A stretch of DNA of 64,000 bases, taken from contig NZ_CP053346.1 in the NCBI RefSeq assembly GCF_013113735.1, positions 2,742,001 through 2,806,000 on the forward strand. Reading direction: 5' to 3'. The DNA is from Sphingomonas sp. AP4-R1. Lineage in GTDB: Bacteria > Pseudomonadota > Alphaproteobacteria > Sphingomonadales > Sphingomonadaceae. The notes beneath the pieces are model-generated. The model worked only from the letters and a program-made list of their open reading frames with translations. It was not told the origin of the DNA and did not search any database. Below, piece by piece: positions 20,067-29,500 of the stretch; position 1 is the stretch's first letter; each line of letters opens with the position of its first letter. A program made the translations under genes and the position numbers.

Positions 20067-20780
20067 ATGTTGCGTTCGATTTGTGTGGTGGCGGTCGCGA
20101 CCGGCTTGGCCATGTCAGCCCAGGCGACCGTCACCACCATCGGTACACTGACCATGTATACGACCCAGGCGGAGTTCACCGCTGCGCTCGCAGCACTTGG
20201 TGAGACGGCGCGGGAGGACAATTTCGATACGCTCGGCACGAGCCTCGGCGGATCGATCGTCCGTTCTGCAGGAGATCTCGGCTACACCGCCAGCAGCATC
20301 AAGTTCAATACGGGCGAACTGAGCACGCTCGCGCGCACGGGAACCGGCGGGAATTACGCCCTGACGACCGTTCCCGTGACAGCCGGCCGGCGCGAAACCA
20401 CGCCCGGCAATTATCTGGATTTTTCCGGTTTCGCGAGCGGCGTGAACGCGGCCGGCGTCTTCGTCGGTGAGCTCGGCAGTTCCTCGGCACAACTGGTGGT
20501 CCAGGGGTCCGACATCAATCTCGGGCTGGGCCACGGCCTGACGCTGGCACCCGGCACGAACTTCGTCGGCTATATCTCCACCGAAAAGCTGACCGATCTG
20601 CAGGTCTATGTCCGCAACTGGCCGGCCGGCATCGAACCGGTCGTCACCAACCTCTACCTCGCAGCGCCCGCTGCGGCGTCCGACGTTCCCGAGCCGGCGA
20701 CATGGGCGATGATGCTGTGCGGTTTCGGCGTGATCGGGGCGGCGATACGGCGCAGGACCATCGCGGTCCGTTTCGCCTGA
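20067..20780 (+). CDS. PEP-CTERM surface/exported protein
   Basis: A 237-residue exported protein. It has a signal peptide (about residues 1-20, ending SAQA), a beta-rich body of about 185 residues, and a C-terminal sorting tail of the PEP-CTERM type: VPEPATWAMMLCGFGVIGAA then a basic IRRR. Such tails are cut by an exosortase (EpsH family), often along with exopolysaccharide production; no exosortase gene lies in this window. The body resembles PEP-CTERM proteins starting with a TYTTQAEF-like segment, function unknown. It sits 118 bases after the winged-helix/TPR regulator. Confidence 0.85.
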   Translation: MLRSICVVAVATGLAMSAQATVTTIGTLTMYTTQAEFTAALAALGETAREDNFDTLGTSLGGSIVRSAGDLGYTASSIKFNTGELSTLARTGTGGNYALTTVPVTAGRRETTPGNYLDFSGFASGVNAAGVFVGELGSSSAQLVVQGSDINLGLGHGLTLAPGTNFVGYISTEKLTDLQVYVRNWPAGIEPVVTNLYLAAPAAASDVPEPATWAMMLCGFGVIGAAIRRRTIAVRFA

Positions 20781-21006
20781 TCGGATCGGCTGGCGTCGAG
20801 CAATCAGAGTGAGCGCCCGACGGCCACCGCCTTCGGACAGGCCTGCAAACCAGCCTCACAATGGATCCGATGACGTCGCGGGATCGATGTCTGATGCCGT
20901 GACGACGGGCACCGCCGAAAGAAGAAGGCGCAAACCGTTACCGAATCCGATCAGGATGCGCGGCCGACCATCGAGTGGATGTTAAATGAATAGCGGAGCT
21001 GAAATC

Positions 21007-21588
21007 ATGCGCAGGGCTTATCTGGGTCTTTTGGCACTCCTCGTCGCGGCTTCGCCTGCAGGCGCCGCCGTCGTGGTGACCGTCCAACAAGTCAATTCGG
21101 ATGTCTCGATCAATTTGTCGGGCTCGCTCGATCTGAGCGGATCGAGTGCAGGCACGGGCTGGCTCAGTGGTGCGTCCGCCGGCATAGGCGTGGCCGACAA
21201 GATATTCTCGATTGGAGCGAGGCAGGCTCCGCAGACGCTGTACACGCCGCTTCTTGGGCCTTCCCAATGGGGCACCGGAGAGTCTTTCCTGGCTACCCAA
21301 ACCTCCGGGGACGCTATCTTCTTTGATGGTACAGGGATCTATCTTCCGGCCGCCTATGTGAGCGGTAGCCCGCTCAGCGCGTCCATGACGCTGGGCAATG
21401 TGGACATGAGCCAGCTCGGTCTGTCGGGCGATGTCGTGTTTTCGCTCGTCTCCGGAGACACTTTGACGATCCGCGGCGTGTCCGGCGCGGTGCCGGAGCC
21501 TGCGACCTGGGCGATGATGGTCGGCGGCTTTGGCATGATCGGCGGTGTGATGCGAAGCCGCAGGAAGGCGGTGTTCACCTTCGCCTGA
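21007..21588 (+). CDS. Small PEP-CTERM exported protein
   Basis: A 193-residue exported protein with a signal peptide (RRAYLGLLALLVAASPAGA) and a C-terminal sorting tail VPEPATWAMMVGGFGMIGGV followed by a basic RSRRK cluster. The body is rich in Ser, Gly and Asp and probably a beta-sandwich. I prefer the ATG at 21007, which has CGGAG nine bases upstream; another ATG lies at 20986. It is the second PEP-CTERM gene in this pair. The two tails are nearly identical, but the bodies are not, so this is not a simple tandem duplication. Confidence 0.82.
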   Translation: MRRAYLGLLALLVAASPAGAAVVVTVQQVNSDVSINLSGSLDLSGSSAGTGWLSGASAGIGVADKIFSIGARQAPQTLYTPLLGPSQWGTGESFLATQTSGDAIFFDGTGIYLPAAYVSGSPLSASMTLGNVDMSQLGLSGDVVFSLVSGDTLTIRGVSGAVPEPATWAMMVGGFGMIGGVMRSRRKAVFTFA

Positions 21589-22092
21589 TCGGGCGTGCTT
21601 TGCACCGTGCGGGTCGCCGGTCAGGTGACCGGTGGCCCCGAACCCGCTGAACCGCTTCTCACCCCTTCCGGGATGTTCCGGCCGTCGATCCGGATCGATG
21701 AAAGCGGCCGAGTGATCGACATGAGCCAATGGCTGGAGTTGGGGAGCGGGCAGAGCTGCCTGGACGTCCAGTTGCGGGTCAAGAAGTGGTATGTAGCGTT
21801 GCCCGGCACGCTAAGGCTGAATGCGACGAGCTTCTAGGTGCCTGGTCACCAGCATGAGGCGGATGATGAGGAAGCGGTGCTCCAGGGAAACTGCGCTTGT
21901 TTCTGCTGCCGAACGGCGCAGCTCACGTCCGAGGGGAAGGCAGACCTTCCCCTTCCATCGCGCGTGAGCCTGCGTCGCCGTGAGCCCCTAACGTTCGATT
22001 ACTAAATCCTCTCAGGGATGGCCGGTTAATCGGCTCGAAAAGCACAGAGAAGTAAAGGGCGTCCGCTATTGATAACTCCCGTCGGATGACGG
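21589..22092. other. Gene-poor stretch of 504 bases
   Basis: There is no supported gene. Short frames have no motif. The sequence around 21720-21790 partly resembles that around 18052-18090. The stretch lies between convergent genes, so it needs no promoter. Confidence 0.55.
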
Positions 22093-22773
22093 TTACGCTG
22101 CGGCCAGCTGGGTTATTTCTGGTGTCGGTGATCCACGCCACCGATATTCGAAATGGCCAGCCGGTCGGACGTCAAACACCAGACGAGGGCGATAGCAGGC
22201 GAGACATTCGCCACCCGCGTGACGCACGCTACGGAACGCGATGCCGTTCGATCCCGAGCGCCGAAGCTGAGTGCCCAGACGCTGCGACGCCGTCCAGCTT
22301 TCTGGATCATGAAGCGGGGCGAAGAACGGCTCGTCCTCGCGCACATCGTGGAAATCGGTGTCGAAATCCGCAAGATATTGCCGCATCTGAACAGCGGTTT
22401 CGAACACGCCAACCTCGGCCAGCTCCTTGGTGCGATGATAGGTCGATTCCGCGAGAGCCGTCTCCAGATCGAAAGCGGCATACCAGGCACCGAGATCGGC
22501 CGTGTTGAACCGGCCTCCGTTGGGGGCAGGGTGGCAGAAGGCCGCCATGATCGCCGTCGCGTGCGGGCGTCCCACCACCCATTCGTTGGCGGGCAGCATG
22601 CGGATGATCCCGAGCTCCGCGGCGATCCGGTCGTTGGTCCAGCCCTCCAGCTCGAACATCAGTTCGAGATCCTCGGGCAGCGTCACAACGTCGAGAATGC
22701 CGGTCGGCGGAAATCGGCTTGGGATCAGGCGATGCGTATCCCTGAGCGTGAAGTGCGTGACCGGCGGCGTCAA
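22093..22773 (-). CDS. RES-domain toxin of a RES-Xre toxin-antitoxin pair
   Basis: A protein of about 226 residues with a RES domain, named for conserved Arg, Glu and Ser. Visible are NGGRFNTADLGAWYAAFDLETALAE (about residues 85-110) with the conserved Arg, Tyr and Glu, and NGIAFRSVRHAGGECLACYRP near the C-terminus with the Ser. RES toxins attack NAD or transfer ADP-ribose to a cell target; ParT from Sphingobium modifies phosphoribosyl-pyrophosphate synthetase. There is no ATG close to the antitoxin end; a TTG overlaps the antitoxin stop (ATTGA), which would couple translation and keep toxin levels low. The start is therefore inferred. Confidence 0.85.
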   Translation of the reverse strand: MTPPVTHFTLRDTHRLIPSRFPPTGILDVVTLPEDLELMFELEGWTNDRIAAELGIIRMLPANEWVVGRPHATAIMAAFCHPAPNGGRFNTADLGAWYAAFDLETALAESTYHRTKELAEVGVFETAVQMRQYLADFDTDFHDVREDEPFFAPLHDPESWTASQRLGTQLRRSGSNGIAFRSVRHAGGECLACYRPRLVFDVRPAGHFEYRWRGSPTPEITQLAAA

Positions 22774-23207
22774 TTCCAGCCCCCGCGCCGTGCGTCGAGC
22801 AGGCGTCGGGTACGGTGGAGGCCGTCGATCCCGTTCTCGATCATGAAGGCAAGCGCCGGGTGGCCACCATATTGATCGTTGCTGTTCGGCAGCTTCGGCC
22901 ATCGATCGGCCAGTGCGTCCTCGTAGAGAATATGGAGCGCCTTGTAGATGCCAATCACCAGCGAGATGCGCGTCAGCATATCATAGCTGAGCTGTGAAAC
23001 GTCGCCCGCTTTATATTTGTGGAAGGTCGAGGTCGCAGGCCAGCCGAGCAAGCCGCGCTGCTCGTCCACGCTCAGGCTCCATGCCTTGGCGATTGCGAAA
23101 AAGGTTCGCATTGCGGGAGCTGACATACGCTTGCGGACGGCCGGGTCGCGCTGGCGAACGGCACCGATCGCGCCGGTAGGTTCGGCTAAGAGGGCTGCAT
23201 TCTCCAT
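22770..23207 (-). CDS. Xre-like antitoxin of the RES-Xre pair (MbcA/ParS/Xre type)
   Basis: A 145-residue antitoxin of the COG5642 type. It has an N-terminal helix-turn-helix-like region (AIAKAWSLSVDEQRGLLGWP, about residues 38-60) and a C-terminal toxin-binding domain ending with RISLVIGIYKALHILYED and the typical NGIDGLHRTRRLLDARRG. It precedes the toxin and overlaps its proposed start by 4 bases, the usual order for this family. The ATG at 23207 lies inside one of two direct repeats that look like its own operator, so autoregulation is likely. Confidence 0.88.
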   Translation of the reverse strand: MENAALLAEPTGAIGAVRQRDPAVRKRMSAPAMRTFFAIAKAWSLSVDEQRGLLGWPATSTFHKYKAGDVSQLSYDMLTRISLVIGIYKALHILYEDALADRWPKLPNSNDQYGGHPALAFMIENGIDGLHRTRRLLDARRGGWN

Positions 23208-23231
23208 ATCGAGAGATATAACTCCATATCT
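23202..23231. promoter_or_regulatory. Putative autoregulatory operator of the RES-Xre operon
   Basis: CTCCATATC occurs twice, at 23202-23210 and 23222-23230, exactly 20 bases apart (two helical turns). The same DNA holds overlapping palindromes: ATATC-GAGA-GATAT (23206-23219) and AGATAT-N6-ATATCT (23214-23231). The first copy covers the antitoxin start codon, a position suited to repression. Confidence 0.55.
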
Positions 23232-23326
23232 GGATTTTTCAATGCGCTTTTGACGATCGCTGTAAGGCGCTGGCGATCGACCTTGGGCGCCCCATTTGGA
23301 ATGAAACGCAAAAGGCCGACAACAGC

Positions 23327-23936
23327 ATGCCCTCTCGCAATCGTTACTATGACGGCCCGGTCTCAGACCATTTCGACGGACTTCGCTTCTTCAATTCCGA
23401 CCATCCGCTTGGCAACGACACGATCGTCCGGGCGGCGATACCTGATGCCCGCCTCGCGGCCGGCGACTGGGGCGATCGCATAGCGGTGACGGATGGCGCG
23501 GACCGCGATCGTGCCCGCTTACCACTGGTCGGCACGCGGCATTGGCGATCGCCGTATGGCGCTTTGGGGCGGGTTCATGCTCCGGTCGATCGCGGGCCAG
23601 GTCTATTTCGCGGGTGATACCGGCTATGGCAATGGCGCCATCTTCCGCGCGATGCGGGCGGATTACGGCCCAACCGACATCGCGTTGCTGCCGATCGGAG
23701 CCTATGCCCCGCGCTGGTTCATGGCTGCCCAACACACGGATCCGGATGACGCCGTTCGGATCATGCTGGATCTGGAAGCCCGGCTGGCGATCGGCATTCA
23801 CTGGGGCGGTTTCCAGCTGACCGACGAAGCGCGAGAGGAGCCGGTCGCGCTTCTGCGTCAGGCGCTCATCGAACATGGCATCGAAGAGGCGCGGTTTCCC
23901 GCTGCCACCGCCGGCGATGTGTTGGAGCCTTTATAG
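23327..23936 (+). pseudogene. Remnant of an NAPE-PLD-like metallo-beta-lactamase-fold hydrolase
   Basis: The start reads MPSRNRYYDGPVSDHFDGLRFFN, the exact opening of the family, but then jumps directly to PLGNDTIVRAAIPDARLAAGDWGDRIAV. Family members have roughly 100 residues between these, including the HxHxDH zinc motif, which is missing. A second lesion, best explained as loss of a CG dinucleotide in a GCGCG run near 23495, shifts the frame before IVPAYHWSARGIGDRRMALW. The C-terminal third (AGDTGYGNG, LLPIGAYAPRWFM, IGIHWGGFQLTDEA) is intact to the stop at 23936. With no zinc site it cannot be active as a hydrolase. Confidence 0.85.
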
Positions 23937-24049
23937 AATTGGCCGTTCAATGACGGTTTACCGGCGTTTGTGACTGAGGTCGTCGAGGCGTTGGTTTCTC
24001 ACCAATAACGCTTGTCCCTAGGTGCGAAATCGGCTCCGAAAACGTTGAA

Positions 24050-24106
24050 ATTCGCAACCTAGCCCGCTAGGCTGCGAATATGGGGCAGCAAGTGGATAAC
24101 TTGCTG
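24050..24106. repeat. Two adjacent inverted repeats in an att-like region
   Basis: ATTCGCA-A-CCTAG (24050-24062) pairs with CTAGG-C-TGCGAAT (24067-24079) around a 4-base loop, one mismatch. CAGCAAGT-GGATA-ACTTGCTG (24086-24106) is a perfect 8-bp palindrome. A further related half, CTAGGTGCGAAAT, lies near 24019. They could bind a recombinase or accessory protein. Confidence 0.55.
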
Positions 24107-24134
24107 AACCGAAGCGGAAATGCCGCCAAATCAA

Positions 24135-24170
24135 TACCCCAAAAGCGGGGTAGGGGTAGAATTGGGGGTA
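24135..24170. repeat. Clustered GGGGTA repeats (arm-site-like)
   Basis: TACCCC at 24135-24140 and GGGGTA at 24147-24152, 24153-24158 and 24165-24170. Four copies in 36 bases resemble the short arm-type sites seen beside att cores of tyrosine integrases. They lie about 65 bases before the tRNA-end copy. The role is inferred. Confidence 0.45.
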
Positions 24171-24233
24171 TCGCTCAGGTCTTGGGCAGAATTTGGTTTT
24201 TTCTTCAAGATCTTACATCAACGCTTCGGTGGG

Positions 24234-24247
24234 CTCCGGGCCCACCA
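24234..24247 (+). other. Duplicate of the tRNA(CAU) 3' end (att-like site)
   Basis: CTCCGGGCCCACCA is identical to 7130-7143, the last 14 bases of the tRNA. The match continues as TTCG nine bases upstream (24225-24228 against 7121-7124), giving 18 of 23. This is the pattern left by integration into the 3' end of a tRNA gene. No integrase gene is visible. Confidence 0.5.
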
Positions 24248-24388
24248 CTCCTTCTGGAAAGCTACCAGACCTAAAGCGGTCATCAGTGGAATTTGGGGGC
24301 TGGTCGCGTTGCCCGGGCGGGCCGGCGAGGCAGCCGGCCGCATCGAGGTAACGCCGCTAGGTAACCGTGCGCAGCAAGCCGCTGTCGC

Positions 24389-26446
24389 TCACGATATCCG
24401 CCATGCAGATACGCTGTGCGGGGCGATGGTCGCTTCGCCCAGCACGAACCGGGCCCCGGCTTGTGCCGGCGCCGGCTGGGCGGTCGCGCCATAATTGGAC
24501 GCGAACATGAGATCGCCCCTTCGGCGCACGCGCACGTCGGCCGGCAGCGCGATCGGCGCCAGCCCGGCCATGCGTGCGGCATGGGCAACCAGGCCGTCCA
24601 GAAGCCCGGCGTCCGGCCAACCCGCGACATAGATATGCCGTCCGGCCGCCACCACGGCCTTTTCCCCGTCGGCGAACGTCGCCAGCGCGGGCAGATCGGT
24701 CTCCAGCCATTCGCGCCAGTGGACGATGTGCCCGGCCAGCCCGTCGCCTTCCACCTTTTCGGTCAGCCCCGGCCGCATCGAGCCGACCTGCGTCACCTTC
24801 ATCGGCAACAGACCCTGCAGCGGGCCCGGGGGCAGATCGTCGGGGATATGGACGTCGGGCGTCTTGGAGCCCGTTCGCGGGCCGAACAGTGTGACGGCCT
24901 TGCTCGCCGCCAGCGCGGCGACGGCATCGGGACGCGGCATGGCCAGCATCGGGGCGACCACCAGGCGATAGCCCTCCAGCGAAGCACCCGGCGGCACGAA
25001 ATCGATGTCGAAACCGTGCCGACGCAGCGCCGAATAAAAAGCGAAGGCCAGCAGCGTCGCGTTGAAATCCGCGCCCTGCGGCTGGACCTTGGCGTACCAG
25101 ACGCTTTCATAATCGAAGATCAGCGCGACCGGTGCCCGTCCCGCGGGCCGCAGAGGCCCCAGGCGGACCAGTTCGCGATGGACCTGCTCCGCTTCGATCC
25201 CGCCGGGCGAGATCTTCCGATCCGGGCGGTTGAGGCCCGCATGCATCTCCTCCTGAGCGAACCGCGCCTGTCGCCACCGGAACATGCTGACCGTCGCGGC
25301 CCCATGCGCGAAAGCCTCCCAGATCCAGGTCCGGACCATGCCCGGTTCGGGCACGCCATTCCAGGGCGACCAGTTCACCGGCCCCGGCTGCTGCTCCATG
25401 ATCCAGAAAGCGCGACCACCCGAGGCGCCCCGCATCAGATCATGGTTGAAAGCCGGGACGTCCGGATGGCCGGTGCGCGCATAGCGCCGCAGCTCGGACT
25501 CTTCGCTCAGATATTCGGCGGTGTGACCGAGCGGATACGAGTCCCAGCTCATGAAATCCACTTCGCGACCCAGCGCGAAATGATCGAAATCCGGAAAGAA
25601 CGCCATCGCGTTGGTGGTGACGAACCGGCCCGGCGAGCCCGCCCGGATGAGCGCACCCTGCATGGCGGCATAGGCAACGAGCTGTTCGGAGGAGAAGCGG
25701 CGATAATCCATGCGCGCGGCCGGCGCCGTTTCCGTCACGGCGCGGACGGGCAGAATCACCTCGTCAAACGTGGTGAGCTGCATCGACCAGAAACTGGTGC
25801 CCCAGGCTTCGTTCAACGCTGCAATCGTCTTGTATTTTTTGACGAGCCAGCGCTTCCAGGCGGCAAGGTCGACAGGCCCCCACGACATCACCGTGTCATG
25901 GCAACCGAGTTCGTTGTCGATCTGCCAGCCGGCCAGCGCCGGATGGCGACCATAGCGCTCGACGATCGCCGAGACGATCCGGCGGCTTTCAGCCCAGTAT
26001 CTCTCGCTCGAAAGCGTGCAATGGCGGCGGGATCCGAAATTCCGGACCGCGCCATCCTCCGCGACGGGCAGGATGTCCGGGAAGCGATCGACCAGCCACT
26101 TGGGGGGCGTCGCGGTCGGGGTGCCCATCACGACCTTCAGCCCCGCCCGTCCGAGGGTCGTCATCGCCTCGTCCAGCCACTGCCAGTCGAAACGGCCGGC
26201 CTCCGGCTCGATCAGCGACCAGTCGAACTCGCCGATGCGGACGAAGGTGATGCCGCGCCGCGCCATCTCGGCGGCGTCGTCGGCCCAATAGGATCGCGGC
26301 CATTGTTCGGGATAATAGCAGACGCCGAGCGAGGCCCCGGATTGGCCGGGCGCCTCGGCGCGCGCCAGTGACGGCGACGACGGCAGACAGGCCGCCAGTC
26401 CGGCGACCAGGCCGGTTTGAACGACTTCGCGGCGATCCATGGCCAT
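24389..26446 (-). CDS. Glycoside hydrolase family 42 beta-galactosidase, exported
   Basis: A 685-residue enzyme. The N-terminus MAMDRREVVQTGLVAGLAAC followed by ARAEA looks like a Tat-type or Sec signal with a twin-Arg-like start. The GH42 TIM barrel begins SLGVCYYPEQWPRSYWADDA. The acid/base Glu is in GWQIDNELGC and the nucleophile Glu in FWIMEQQPGPVNW, both typical. A trimerisation domain follows (LIFDYESVWY) and a short C-terminal beta domain. The ATG at 26446 has GAGGA 8 bases upstream; longer starts are not supported. It is the last gene of the glycan operon, after the TonB receptor, and should release beta-galactose (or related) units from imported or surface-bound oligosaccharides. Confidence 0.93.
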   Translation of the reverse strand: MAMDRREVVQTGLVAGLAACLPSSPSLARAEAPGQSGASLGVCYYPEQWPRSYWADDAAEMARRGITFVRIGEFDWSLIEPEAGRFDWQWLDEAMTTLGRAGLKVVMGTPTATPPKWLVDRFPDILPVAEDGAVRNFGSRRHCTLSSERYWAESRRIVSAIVERYGRHPALAGWQIDNELGCHDTVMSWGPVDLAAWKRWLVKKYKTIAALNEAWGTSFWSMQLTTFDEVILPVRAVTETAPAARMDYRRFSSEQLVAYAAMQGALIRAGSPGRFVTTNAMAFFPDFDHFALGREVDFMSWDSYPLGHTAEYLSEESELRRYARTGHPDVPAFNHDLMRGASGGRAFWIMEQQPGPVNWSPWNGVPEPGMVRTWIWEAFAHGAATVSMFRWRQARFAQEEMHAGLNRPDRKISPGGIEAEQVHRELVRLGPLRPAGRAPVALIFDYESVWYAKVQPQGADFNATLLAFAFYSALRRHGFDIDFVPPGASLEGYRLVVAPMLAMPRPDAVAALAASKAVTLFGPRTGSKTPDVHIPDDLPPGPLQGLLPMKVTQVGSMRPGLTEKVEGDGLAGHIVHWREWLETDLPALATFADGEKAVVAAGRHIYVAGWPDAGLLDGLVAHAARMAGLAPIALPADVRVRRRGDLMFASNYGATAQPAPAQAGARFVLGEATIAPHSVSAWRIS

Positions 26447-26574
26447 GACGAATTCCTCATCGACAAGACGGGCACGGTGCGTGGAACGATCCGAGGCAGC
26501 GCGCAACGACGACGTGTGACCGACCGTCTCCGTCCGCCGCTGTCTGGCGCGGCGGACGAAGCGGCGGCCCGCGA

Positions 26575-29500
26575 TCAGTAGCTGACCGAGACGCCCAGAA
26601 AGAGCTCACGACCCATCGGATCGTAGAAGCCGGGCGACGTGATGTTCGGCATGTCGCGGTTGGCCAGGTTGTTGGCGCCCGCGTAGATTTCCATGCGCTT
26701 GGCAACGAGCAGTGTGAACGACAGATCGAAATAATTCTGCGCACCGATCCGCGGATAGGCGAGCGTCGCGAGCGAGGGTGTCGTCGCCGAGCCCTGCCGC
26801 AGCGGCACTAGATAGCGATCGGTGGTGACCGGCCCGATATAGCGATGCTGCAGGCTCAGGGTGAAATCGCCCACGCTCCATGTCACGCGGTTCGAACCAC
26901 GCCATTTCGGCTTGGGATCACCACAGCTATTTCCAAAGGAACCCACGCATTCATTGACAACAGGAAGATCCTGAACGGGCGTGTTGTTAAACTTCAACAA
27001 GCGGGAGAATGTCGACCGTATTGCCAACGAACTCGTCGGCGCGAGGCCTAACCCGGTGTTGAGAGGTAGTCTGTAGGCCAGCCCGAAATCGATGCCTCTC
27101 GTCTTGATGCCGCCGGTGTTCGCGTTCAGCGCCTGGATCGGCGCCGAGATCAGAACCTCGCCGGTCGTCGCGTTGCGCGGAATGGCATTGCAATAGCTGC
27201 TGCTGGCGTTCTTCGTGACATAATAGCAGAGGTTCATGATGTTCTGCACGCCGCCGCCGAGCTGGCCGATCGCGCCGCTGACGGCGATATCATAATAATC
27301 GATGCTGAGGCTCAGGCGCGGAATGAAGTGCGGCGTGAACACGAGGCCGGCCGTGTACGTCTTGGCCTTCTCGGCATCGAGATTCGGGTTGCCGCCGGAC
27401 AGAACGAACACCGTCGATTGCGGCTGGACGGCCAGGGTGAAGACGTTGGCGGCCGGCACGCCCGTCGCCACGCAGAGCGCGCGCACTTCGGCGGTCTGCT
27501 GTGCCGTCGCCGCGCGGCTCGAACAGGGATCATTGGCGTTCGCGAAATTGTTGACCTGTCCGGCGAAAAGCTCGCCGACGCTGGGAGCCCGGATCGCGCG
27601 CTGATACTGGCCTCGGAAATTGAGATCCCGCGTCACCTGCCATTCGAGACCGTAGAAATAGGTGGTCACCGTGCCGACGCCGCTCAGCGAATAATCCGAG
27701 ACGCGGGCACCCGCATTGGCGGAGAGCGACTTGATCAGGAACGTGTCGTGGATCAACGGCACGCGGATTTCTCCGAACACTTCCTTGGCCGTCACGCTGC
27801 CCGTGGTGGGCAGGATCGCCGCATAGCCGGCGACGTCGCCGGCGACGAGATTGGGGCCGGGCAGGAAACGTCCGTCGGTCTTGCGCCATTCCGCGCCGAT
27901 CGAGAAGCCGATCGGGCCCGCCGGCAGGGGAAGGAGCGAGCCGGCGAGACTGGCCTGCCCGACCTGGAGCTTGGCCCTGGTGGTCGCCTCGGCGTCCGTC
28001 CGGATCGTGGCCACGCATGCCGCGCTCAGATTCTGGCCGAACATGTTGCACAGGGGGGAGGCGCCACCCGTCCCGCGCAGGAGGCTCTGCTGGAAAGCGG
28101 TCTTGGAAACGCCGTTGAAGACCTTGATCGTCTCCGACGATCGCGAGAGCGAATAATAAGCATCATATTTGAGGTCGGTGAGGAAATTGTCCGACACGCT
28201 GCCGATGTCGCCGCGAAAGCCGATCATCCCGCGATAGACGTTACGGGTGTTGATCTGGGATCGTGCGCCGACCTCGGCGAAGCGGCGCGCCAGGCTGACG
28301 ACCGCCAGACCGTCGTTCGGCGTGGTCGAGAAGCTCGTCGGCCCCTGCGAAATCGTCGTTCGTCCGCTTTCGGAGGAATCCAGCAGGCGCAGGATGGTCT
28401 GCATCTGCGGCGAGAGATAGGGATTGTCGACGTTGAGGAGGAATGGGGAACTGTAGTTGACGGGCGCGACCTGCGAGAAGACGCGGTTGTGGCTGAAATG
28501 AAATTCGCCGTAGGCCTTGAGCGCGTCGCTCACGTCGAAATGGGCGAACGCATTGCCCATGTAGCGACGCTGCCCGTTCTGCAGCGAATTGAAGCTGTTG
28601 ATGTTGTAGCTGTCGGCAGGGCTGGCGTAGGGGCGGGCGACGGTGCCGGCATCGTTGAAGGTGATGCCCGTGCTGTTGAAGCCCGCGACGCCCGCTGCCG
28701 CATAAGCGGCGTTGAGCGCCGCATTGGGCCCGCCGGACGCCGGAAGGCCGTAGATGCGACCGTTCGGGATGTCGTTGCTGCCGGAGAAGATGTAGCCGAC
28801 CATTCCGCCGGCCTGCTGGCAGGTCTGCCCGGCAGGAACGGCCAGCGCCTGGCCCGGAAGCGTCGCCGTGCCGGTGCCGGCGACGACGCAGCTCTCGCCG
28901 AGATTGTAGCTGAAGGGCGACCATTTGAAGTCGCCGCGCGTATTGGCCTTGCGGTTCAGATAGTTGAGCGAAACGGCGACATTGCCGCGACCCTCCGCGA
29001 AATCGACACCGCCCGTCAGATCGGCGCTGAACGTCGGCGTGCGGCTATGCTGGACCAGATTGACCTGGGACCGGGCCTTCAGCCCCGTGAAATGGTCTTT
29101 CAGGATGAAGTTCGAAACGCCCGCGATCGCGTCCGATCCATAGACCGCCGACGATCCGCCGGTGACGATCTCGACGCGCTCGATCAGGTCCTGCGGGATC
29201 GTGTTGACGTCGGTGATCTGCGATGGATTGACGATCGCGAACCGGCGGCCGTTGACCAGCACCAGATTGCGGTTCGAGCCGAGGCCGCGCAGATTGAGAT
29301 CGGCGAAGCCGCCACCCGTCGCCGAAACCTGGTTGGAGAAGGCGTTGGTGCCGCCGAGCGTGACCTGCGGCAGTTCGAGCAGCGAGCGCTCGACATTGAC
29401 CTGTCCGGAGAGCTTGAGTTCCTGGGAATCCGCGACGGTGACGGGCGTCGGCGCGTCGAAGCCCTTGCGGGCGATGCGGGAGCCGGTGACGACGATGTCC

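Noticed and set aside
24086..24106. DnaA-box-like TTATCCACT (reverse strand) as a sign of a replication origin
   Set aside because: Only one box, with a mismatch, inside a palindrome; no dnaA, parA or further boxes nearby.
24080..24274. 64-codon frame beginning MGQQVDNLLNRSG
   Set aside because: It runs through palindromes, GGGGTA repeats and the tRNA-end copy; no ribosome site or family.
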